From contig NZ_AP024903.1 of the NCBI RefSeq assembly GCF_024347095.1, forward strand, positions 2,976,001-3,040,000: 64,000 nt of DNA, written 5' to 3'. Within the stretch, counting starts at the first letter, position 1; every line of letters starts with the position of its first letter. The position numbers were made by a program, and so were the translations under genes. The DNA comes from Vibrio rhizosphaerae (GTDB taxonomy: Bacteria > Pseudomonadota > Gammaproteobacteria > Enterobacterales > Vibrionaceae). This document shows, in pieces, positions 56,787 to 64,000 of this stretch. Below the pieces are notes generated by a model. That model made no database searches and was not told the origin of the DNA. It worked only from the letters and a program-made list of their open reading frames with translations.

Positions 56787-57356
56787 TTATAAAAATTTAT
56801 GCAAGAGCTGGTCAGTTTCAAATAGTGGTAGTCCGACAACGGCAAAATAACTACCTTCAATCCGAGTTACAAATTTTCCACCCAATCCCTGAATGCCATA
56901 ACTGCCAGCTTTATCACCCGGTTCACCCGATTGCCAATAATGTTCTATTTCTTCATCTGACAACGATTTAAACCATACCTCTGTGGTGACAACTATCGTG
57001 TGTGTTTGTTGGGCATCGGTCACCGTCACTGCGGTCATAACCTGATGGTTTCTCCCGGAAAGCTGCAAGAGCATTTGCCGGGCATGTGTAAAATTGTCAG
57101 GCTTTTCGAGAATGTGCTGATCGACCACAACAATCGTATCAGCCCCTAAAACAACCGCTCCCTCAGACATGACCATCTGCAAACCTGCGATTGCTTTATC
57201 CCGGGATAATCTCGACACATAGGCTTGCGCTGATTCATGAGCCTGATGCTCTTCTACGACCTCAGGTAAAATAATGTCGAACGCATAACCTAACTGCGTC
57301 AGGAGTTCTTTTCGTCTCGGCGAGGCAGACGCAAGATAAAGTGTCCGCTCACTCAT
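56787..57356 (-). CDS. yhdE: dTTP/UTP pyrophosphatase, Maf family (YhdE)
   Basis: YhdE hydrolyses dTTP, UTP and modified nucleotides to monophosphates. The start MSERTLYLASASPRRKELL, with the family SxSPRR motif, is chosen at ATG 57356, giving 189 residues and a four-base overlap with the mreD stop; a longer frame lies inside mreD. GADTIVVVDQHILEKP and GKAGSYGIQG-like motifs (here DKAGSYGIQGLG) are present. Position next to mreD and rng matches YhdE rather than its paralogue YceF. Confidence 0.94.
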   Translation of the reverse strand: MSERTLYLASASPRRKELLTQLGYAFDIILPEVVEEHQAHESAQAYVSRLSRDKAIAGLQMVMSEGAVVLGADTIVVVDQHILEKPDNFTHARQMLLQLSGRNHQVMTAVTVTDAQQTHTIVVTTEVWFKSLSDEEIEHYWQSGEPGDKAGSYGIQGLGGKFVTRIEGSYFAVVGLPLFETDQLLHKFL

Positions 57357-57841
57357 CGAATATTCCAATAGCGTCTCACGCGTCTCAGCAATAGGAAAAG
57401 CCACGGCCATAAGATGCAGCTAATGATTCCGCCCCATAACGAGAGTGGATTGAACTCAACGGGCCGGAACAAAAACTCCCCGCCCAGAACCATAAAATCG
57501 AGTGCAATCGTCAGTAATCCAATCACAATCGCCTGCTGCCACAATGCCATATTCCGCAGAATCAAAAAATTCATTGCAACAATATACACAATAATAGACA
57601 ACATCATGCCACGGATCCCCAAGGTCGATCCGAGAATCAAGTCCCAGAGTAGCCCAAGTATCAAAGCAGTTCCGACATTAACACGATGGGGTAACGCGAG
57701 AACCCAGTAACAGAGAATCAATAAAATCCAGGAAGGACGAAACAGTTCCAGCGCCCCCGGCCATGGAATCGTCTGCAAAACGAGTGCACAAAAGAAAGAT
57801 ATCCAGATCACAACATGCCCTTTCAGAACATTACTGGCCAT
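57353..57841 (-). CDS. mreD: Rod-shape protein MreD
   Basis: MreD is the 162-residue, about five-span membrane component of the elongasome, linking MreBC to RodA-PBP2. The family segments PSWILLILCYWVLALPHRVNVG and LLWDLILGSTLGIRGM are visible. It overlaps the mreC stop by 11 bases and the maf start by four. Confidence 0.93.
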   Translation of the reverse strand: MASNVLKGHVVIWISFFCALVLQTIPWPGALELFRPSWILLILCYWVLALPHRVNVGTALILGLLWDLILGSTLGIRGMMLSIIVYIVAMNFLILRNMALWQQAIVIGLLTIALDFMVLGGEFLFRPVEFNPLSLWGGIISCILWPWLFLLLRRVRRYWNIR

Positions 57842-58718
57842 GTTGCGCCTCCTTATCCAAAGAATCCGTTAAAGACTGGCGGGCTTTCTCTTGCCGATCC
57901 TCATTGGGCCAGACCAGCAACAAATAACGCAAGCGATCAAAATCAACCACGGGCGTAGCTTCAATCACCGCGAACTCGCGACGTGTGTCTTTATCCACTT
58001 TGGCCACTCTCGCGACAGGATAACCTTCGGGATAAATGCCACCCAATCCTGAAGATGCCAATAAATCCCCGACTTCGATATCGGTACTACTCGGAATATG
58101 CTCCAGTTGAATATATTCCGACTGACCATTCCCGGAAGCGATCACCCGAATATCATTGCGTAGATCCTGAACCGGAATGGCACTATTTGAATCGATCAAC
58201 AACAGTACCCGGCTGTTATGCGCGGCGACAAACGTCACCTGACCGACAATACCTTTTTCATTAATAACGGGTTGGCCTTCATAAACGCCATCGGTGCGGC
58301 CTTTATCAATCACAACTTGATGGGTATAAGGTGAGGTATCGACCGCCATGACTTCCGTGACCATCTTTCGTTCATCCCGGACAAAAGAAGATCCCAGTAA
58401 TTTTCTTAAGCGCTGATTTTCTTCTTTGTACTGATTGAACAAAATCAAATCACTTCTGAGCGTCAACACTTCTTGTTTCAGACGTTGATTGGATTCCAAC
58501 AGCGTCCGATGACTCTGCATCCGCTCGTACAAACCGTCAAATAAAACCCGAGGCAGGTCCGCAGCATACTGAATCGGCGCAACGAAACTGTTGAGAAAAT
58601 AACGGACGTGAGAAAAAGTATTTAAACGACTATCAGCCAGCATGAGGCTGGCTGATAAAACAACGGCAAAAAAAAGACGTAGCGAAAGAGATGGACCTCG
58701 CCCAAAAATTGGCTTCAT
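57831..58718 (-). CDS. mreC: Rod-shape protein MreC
   Basis: MreC is a bitopic protein with one N-terminal span (SLSLRLFFAVVLSASLMLADS), a periplasmic coiled coil (about 70-115, HRTLLESNQRLKQEVLTLRS) and a double beta-barrel (about 118-275). It scaffolds the peptidoglycan synthesis machinery. The 295-residue length is normal for the group. It is in the mreBCD operon after mreB, with a 63-base gap. Confidence 0.95.
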   Translation of the reverse strand: MKPIFGRGPSLSLRLFFAVVLSASLMLADSRLNTFSHVRYFLNSFVAPIQYAADLPRVLFDGLYERMQSHRTLLESNQRLKQEVLTLRSDLILFNQYKEENQRLRKLLGSSFVRDERKMVTEVMAVDTSPYTHQVVIDKGRTDGVYEGQPVINEKGIVGQVTFVAAHNSRVLLLIDSNSAIPVQDLRNDIRVIASGNGQSEYIQLEHIPSSTDIEVGDLLASSGLGGIYPEGYPVARVAKVDKDTRREFAVIEATPVVDFDRLRYLLLVWPNEDRQEKARQSLTDSLDKEAQHGQ

Positions 58719-58781
58719 GATGACAATCCCGTTTTGCAGCGTCTCTTCATCTCAAACAATGACCCAAAGATAAAGATGGCA

Positions 58782-59834
<1,053 letters not shown>

Positions 59835-60003
59835 TCATCCTGCAAGAAAATTGAAGATTAAAATTCCGTTAAATGTACCAATGCCTTGCTGTCACAGCAA
59901 GATATTGACACCGAAACATGGACAGAAACACGCAATTTCTAACAGATTTCTTACTCAGAGCGAAGATTCAGTCTGAAATTGCACCCAATCTTCGCTGATT
60001 CTG

Positions 60004-61992
60004 TCAGCGCTGAACGTGTTTCGTTTTCCAGCGTTTCCGTTTGCCGGGCTTCACATTGGTGACCCGCGGCTTGGGAATCCATTGAGATTCGATATCAAAT
60101 AACCGTCCCTGAACACCACTAATGCCCAAAGACTGAAGTATGCGCCATTCACCTTCCGATTCAACACCGACGGCGATAATCTGAGTGTCTGCACCACGAC
60201 AAACCCCGACCATACTTCGAACAAACAGCTGATTCTCGGAGCGCCGTTCAATCCCTTTTACCAGACTACGATGCAGTTTGAGATAGTCAATTTTGAATTC
60301 TTTGACATAGTGCGTACTAACAATCGTACGTCCGACCTGTCCGACGACAATCTGACAATTGAATGCAGCAATCATTTTTAACACGGGTCGCATATAGTCA
60401 AGGTGCTTCACTAAATGACTTTCCGTAAACTCAAAACAGAGCCGCTGACGGTATTCTCGAGGCAGTTGCATCAGCAAATTTCTGAACCAGATAAAATGTG
60501 ACCGCTGCGCAAAGGACGTCACATACAGATTAATCGAATAAACGTCAGTCCCTGTCCCTTCTTCACGCAAAAACCGTATCACCCGCTGGCAGGTCACCCG
60601 ATCCAGCACCGCCTCGAACCCGACCGTCACAATGGCTGAGATAAATCGCGATGTTTTCATAAATCCCTGCCCCGGCTCAGGGATTCTGACAAAGAGTTCG
60701 CGATGGGCCACAGAGAGTTGCTTTTGACGCGAGATGACGTAGCAGTCTTGTTTGAACAAACAGATTTTCTCTTCAGTCAGGTTATGTTCAAACAAACTAC
60801 GCCAGCGGACATTTCCTCTTTCGTCATCGGCCGATTTGACCTTGTTAAATCGGCTCCACGCATTGATGCCTTCCAACTGGGCTGTTTTTAATGCGGTTTC
60901 CACCTCATCAATAATTCTTCCCCATTGTTCGCCTTCGGTGTACATCGTGACACCGATATGGCACCAGTTATTCGGCGCCATTGGCAGTGGCAGACTCAGC
61001 CGTTCAATTCCTTTCAAACATTGGGCAGCGACTTGAGCCACCTCTTTTGAATTTTGATGGGGAATGAATACCGAGAAAACCGCATCATAATAACGCGACA
61101 GAATCGCATCCGGATAACGTTGGATCACATTCGAAATACATTCCCCGACCTGAACAACCAAATGATCGAATTCTGATTTATCCAGCCCGTCCAGCTCTTC
61201 GAGCTGTAGCATGACGACTCCGCCACGCGCATCATTTTCGAGTAAGGCCGCCTCCAGTTTGCTATCAAATAACACCCGGTTGGCAGCGCCTGTCAATTGA
61301 TCCAAGAACGTCTGCGTCCGGATAAATGTATCAAAACGACTCCGCTCCTGACGGGCATCTTGCAGCTCTTCAATCAGTCGATCGAGCGCTTCACTCGCCG
61401 TATAAGGCCACTCTCTTTCATCTCCTTTCGCATAACGCTCTACTTGTCCGGCCAGAATCATTCTGCCCCGTTCTTCAAGTAATTCAGAGCCGAGTAATTG
61501 CGCCTGTAACCATTTCACGCCTCTCAACAGACACACGACAATCAAAATCACCGCGAAAGTTGTCGACCACATGGCACTGAACGAGTAGGTAAAACCGATA
61601 TAGGGCGGAACCACTTTAAAGTGTAAGGTGTAATCCTGATTGCGTTTCAGACCAAAATGAGCATGATACAGCCGACTCTCCTCAATCGAAGAGGTGGTAT
61701 CTTTAAATCGGTACACAACGCCGGCTTTCGACGTGAGGGTCATTTCAACAATATTACTGGCATGCAGTAACTTGGGAACCCAGCGCTGCATGGAATAAGC
61801 AGCATCAGGCTCTTCCATCTCTTTATCAATGACTTCAACCACACCGTAGAGGTAGTGATTGAGATATTCATGCCCCAAGCGCTGAAAAGAAAGGGTTCCG
61901 CCAATAAATAAGATGAAAATCGCCCCGGTCACAATCATCGTGACCACCGCAACCAGTCGGGTGCTCAGCTTGAGCGTTGGCGTATATCTCAT
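60004..61992 (-). CDS. csrD: CsrD / MshH, inactive GGDEF-EAL protein controlling CsrB decay
   Basis: CsrD targets the CsrB/C small RNAs for RNase E decay without making or degrading c-di-GMP. The 662-residue protein has an N-terminal membrane/periplasmic sensor region (about 1-165), a GGDEF-type domain in which the motif is replaced by YYDAV (residues 301-305), and an EAL-type domain with ELF (432-434) instead of EAL. Both signatures are thus degenerate, as in E. coli CsrD. ATG 61992 with AAGGA ahead is chosen. In V. cholerae the gene, called mshH, precedes the MSHA pilus genes, which are not seen here. Confidence 0.93.
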   Translation of the reverse strand: MRYTPTLKLSTRLVAVVTMIVTGAIFILFIGGTLSFQRLGHEYLNHYLYGVVEVIDKEMEEPDAAYSMQRWVPKLLHASNIVEMTLTSKAGVVYRFKDTTSSIEESRLYHAHFGLKRNQDYTLHFKVVPPYIGFTYSFSAMWSTTFAVILIVVCLLRGVKWLQAQLLGSELLEERGRMILAGQVERYAKGDEREWPYTASEALDRLIEELQDARQERSRFDTFIRTQTFLDQLTGAANRVLFDSKLEAALLENDARGGVVMLQLEELDGLDKSEFDHLVVQVGECISNVIQRYPDAILSRYYDAVFSVFIPHQNSKEVAQVAAQCLKGIERLSLPLPMAPNNWCHIGVTMYTEGEQWGRIIDEVETALKTAQLEGINAWSRFNKVKSADDERGNVRWRSLFEHNLTEEKICLFKQDCYVISRQKQLSVAHRELFVRIPEPGQGFMKTSRFISAIVTVGFEAVLDRVTCQRVIRFLREEGTGTDVYSINLYVTSFAQRSHFIWFRNLLMQLPREYRQRLCFEFTESHLVKHLDYMRPVLKMIAAFNCQIVVGQVGRTIVSTHYVKEFKIDYLKLHRSLVKGIERRSENQLFVRSMVGVCRGADTQIIAVGVESEGEWRILQSLGISGVQGRLFDIESQWIPKPRVTNVKPGKRKRWKTKHVQR

Positions 61993-62351
61993 GAATATCA
62001 AATCCTTTTATATTCATCGAAAAGTTGAATGGCAGTTCATTCAGGATACAACGAAATCATGTCACATGACGGCGAATCGCATAACACAATCAAAAATAAC
62101 AGGAAATATTGACCATCCTCTGGACAACAATATATACCTGAACCGAAGTATCCAAAAGAACGCCTTTATTCACTTTCTCCGTACAAGCTCGGTTTTGTTC
62201 TGCCTGTTCTTTCCTTTTCTCCGATAAGTTTCCCCATTTCATGAAGATATCAGCCGTAATCAAGGGTTTTATCCGATCTACCCTGATCAATAAGGATCAA
62301 CGCAAATTTGAGACCTCCCTCCAATAATGTAACGTATCAGCCAACGCACAG
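61993..62351. other. Junction region between csrD and hypB
   Basis: These 359 bases hold no credible gene; short frames on both strands lack a family match. The region contains the csrD promoter region on the left. Both flanking genes are on the minus strand. Confidence 0.5.
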
Positions 62352-63452
62352 TCAGGATACAAGTTGCTTCTGTTGCTGTGTGAGCCAATCAATCCAAGCT
62401 GACATGCCCTCACCGGTAGTGGCAGAAATCTTGATCACTTGAATGTTCGGATTGATCTGGCGCGCATTGGCAATACAGGCCTCAATATCAAAATCAACGT
62501 AGTCCAGCAGATCGATTTTATTCACCAGCATCAACTGCGATGCAGCAAACATATTAGGATATTTTAACGGTTTATCTTCCCCTTCGGTAACCGACAGAAT
62601 CGTGACCTTATGTTGCTCTCCCAGATCAAAGCTCGCCGGACAAACTAAATTGCCGACATTTTCAATAAACAAGATCCCGGATGTTTGCATGTCTAACTGA
62701 TGATATGCACGGTGGATCATCTGAGCATCGAGATGACAGCCTTTGCCAGTATTGACTTGAATGGCGGGAACAGCGGTTGCCCGGATCCGGTTGGCGTCCT
62801 GACTGGTCTGTTGATCCCCTTCAATCACCGCACATGAATAACTTGACTGCAACTGCTTCAATGTTTCGACCAGTAACGTCGTCTTGCCGGATCCCGGGCT
62901 CGACATCAGGTTCAGAACCAGTTGTCCCTGTGCTTGAAAATGGGCCCGGTTTTCATCAGCGATTTGATCATTCTGACTCAAAATATCTTGTTCCAGATGG
63001 ATTAACTGACGCTGAGACACGCCCGTGACATGCGTTTGGGCAGCTCCCTGACCATAGTGAAGATCACCTTGCGCCGTCACCGTCGGTTGGTGAGGCGCGT
63101 CGTGGTTATGCGTTTCATGGTGGTGTGCTTCATGATGATGAGCTTGATGAGAGTGTGGTTCATGATGGTGATGAGGCTCAGCAGAGTGATGCACCGCTGC
63201 TGATAATTGGTCCTGATGAATATGGTAGTGAATATGATGGTGAACATCGCCCTGATGATTGTAATGATGGTGAATGACCATCGGCTGACCGATTGACGGT
63301 TCAGCATGGGGATGAGGATGGTGATGGTCATGATGGTCATGATGGTCATGATGGTCATGATGGTCATGATGGTCATGATGGTCATGATGGTCATGATGGT
63401 CATGATGATGCTCATCCAAATGGCTTTCGCCACAACCGCAAACACTACACAT
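62352..63452 (-). CDS. hypB: Hydrogenase nickel-insertion GTPase HypB, His-rich form
   Basis: HypB delivers nickel, with HypA and SlyD, to the large subunit of [NiFe]-hydrogenases. The 366-residue protein begins MCSVCGCGE, the high-affinity CxxCGC nickel site. Residues about 12-130 are extraordinarily rich in His, mostly D-H-H repeats, probably for nickel storage. The GTPase domain (about 155-366) has the P-loop [45 protein letters not shown] and [12 protein letters not shown]. It is cytoplasmic and overlaps hypA by eight bases. Confidence 0.96.
   Translation of the reverse strand: MCSVCGCGESHLDEHHHDHHDHHDHHDHHDHHDHHDHHDHHDHHHPHPHAEPSIGQPMVIHHHYNHQGDVHHHIHYHIHQDQLSAAVHHSAEPHHHHEPHSHQAHHHEAHHHETHNHDAPHQPTVTAQGDLHYGQGAAQTHVTGVSQRQLIHLEQDILSQNDQIADENRAHFQAQGQLVLNLMSSPGSGKTTLLVETLKQLQSSYSCAVIEGDQQTSQDANRIRATAVPAIQVNTGKGCHLDAQMIHRAYHQLDMQTSGILFIENVGNLVCPASFDLGEQHKVTILSVTEGEDKPLKYPNMFAASQLMLVNKIDLLDYVDFDIEACIANARQINPNIQVIKISATTGEGMSAWIDWLTQQQKQLVS
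63323..63403. repeat. Nine copies of a 9-bp tandem repeat inside hypB
   Basis: GATGGTCAT is repeated nine times without interruption, encoding (Asp-His-His)9 in HypB. Any copy-number change keeps the frame, so it can vary without loss of function. Confidence 0.95.
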
Positions 63453-63795
63453 AAGATTCTACCTCTATCGATTTAATTTTTAATTCTTGTCCGGTTGCCA
63501 CGATCAGCTGATACGAATGACACAACGGACAGCCGGTATAATGGCTGTCAATATCAACATGTTGTTGACACGATTCACACCAGGCGGTGGCCGGAATCAT
63601 CTCGACTAAAAATTGCGCCCCTTCCGCGACCGTTTCGCGACTCGCAAACTGTAAGCCTGTTAATAACGCATCCGGTTCAATACAAGACAGCACCCCGATC
63701 CCCAAGGTCACGGCAGTGATCCGGGAAGATTGTCGCTGACGGGCGTGTTCGACAACCAGATCAATGGTTTTCAGACTCAAAGACAATTCGTGCAT
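63445..63795 (-). CDS. hypA: Hydrogenase nickel chaperone HypA
   Basis: HypA binds nickel through its N-terminal MHE motif and passes it to the hydrogenase large subunit. The 116-residue protein begins [18 protein letters not shown] and has the zinc site CESCQQH ... CPLCHS. The middle, [23 protein letters not shown], matches the family. It sits between hypE and hypB. Confidence 0.95.
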   Translation of the reverse strand: MHELSLSLKTIDLVVEHARQRQSSRITAVTLGIGVLSCIEPDALLTGLQFASRETVAEGAQFLVEMIPATAWCESCQQHVDIDSHYTGCPLCHSYQLIVATGQELKIKSIEVESYV

Positions 63796-63804
63796 GGTTC
63801 GCTC

Positions 63805-64000
63805 CTAACAAATTCGCGGTAACAGCTCACCGGCAGGAAAGTCGAGATAACGCCGACTTCCCCAAGCGCTGTGCAGCACTGGTTTTGCCGGCGATAAGGA
63901 AACGGCTTCACCGATCACGGCTGCATGGGCGTTAAACTGATGCAAAATATCCAGTGTACGCTGTGCCTGCGTGGCAGGGACAGCGATCACAAACGTCCCT
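63805..64000 (-). CDS. hypE: Hydrogenase maturation protein HypE, C-terminal end only
   Basis: Only the last 65 residues are in the window; the gene continues beyond 64000. The visible part GTFVIAVPATQAQRTLDILHQF matches the C-terminal AIR-synthase-like domain, and the end PRIC carries the terminal Cys that is carbamoylated and dehydrated to thiocyanate to supply the cyanide ligand of the active-site iron. It is followed by hypA after 9 bases. Confidence 0.93.
   Translation of the reverse strand, partial: GTFVIAVPATQAQRTLDILHQFNAHAAVIGEAVSLSPAKPVLHSAWGSRRYLDFPAGELLPRIC

Noticed and set aside
63323..63403. Tandem repeats as a CRISPR array
   Set aside because: The copies are 9 bp and contiguous, without spacers, and lie in frame inside hypB.

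Overview
The window reads as chromosome I backbone of a Vibrio (Gammaproteobacteria). The gene order rdgB-hemW-glsB-trmB-mutY-yggX-mltC / djlA / lptD-surA-pdxA-rsmA-apaGH / folA / cgtA-rpmA-rplU / ispB / mdh / argR / TAXI-TRAP, then rraB-tldD-nitrilase-yhdP-rng-maf-mreDCB-csrD, is the usual Vibrio order, and the proteins look vibrio-like throughout. The [NiFe]-hydrogenase maturation genes at the right edge and the uronate operon would suit a gas-forming, plant- or sediment-associated Vibrio; that species guess is an inference.

Layout. 1-3.2 kb: a type VI secretion (T6SS) vgrG / PAAR-effector / immunity module on the minus strand, with a good sigma-54 promoter and repeated GTTGCC elements upstream. 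3.7-10.1 kb: housekeeping genes for nucleotide sanitation, haem/Fe-S, tRNA methylation, base-excision repair and murein turnover. 10.2-11.6 kb: two tandem tRNA operons (Phe-Thr-Phe-Asn and Phe-Thr-Asn-Thr-Asn), each with a matching promoter and a nearly identical terminator; two of the nine tRNAs carry compensated acceptor-stem swaps. 11.6-26.5 kb: outer-membrane biogenesis (lptD, surA), cofactor and ribosome genes, and central metabolism. 26.8-31.0 kb: a TAXI-type TRAP transporter followed by a universal stress protein, with a perfect CRP site upstream. 31.1-42.8 kb: a uronate catabolic locus (uxuA, exuR-like regulator, dctPQM TRAP transporter, a cytoplasmic GH31 glycosidase, uxuB, uxaC), with palindromes matching the ExuR/UxuR operator form TTGGT-N2-ACCAA.

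42.8-48.5 kb is a clearly AT-rich accessory block between uxaC and rraB. It encodes a small [2Fe-2S] ferredoxin, a secreted formylglycine-generating-enzyme-fold protein, a DMT exporter and a CarG-like secreted protein in one tightly packed operon. A divergent haem-oxygenase-like di-iron oxidase and a second DMT exporter follow. This is the best candidate for an undescribed system, perhaps a small oxidative metabolite pathway with export and self-protection.

48.6-62.0 kb returns to the conserved block of RNase E/G control, TldD, YhdP, RNase G and the MreBCD cell-shape operon, ending with csrD (mshH). In V. cholerae the MSHA pilus genes follow at this point; here the next genes are hypB-hypA-hypE, and HypB contains a 9-bp tandem repeat that encodes a long Asp-His-His tract. 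No insertion sequence, integrase, rRNA gene or CRISPR array was seen.
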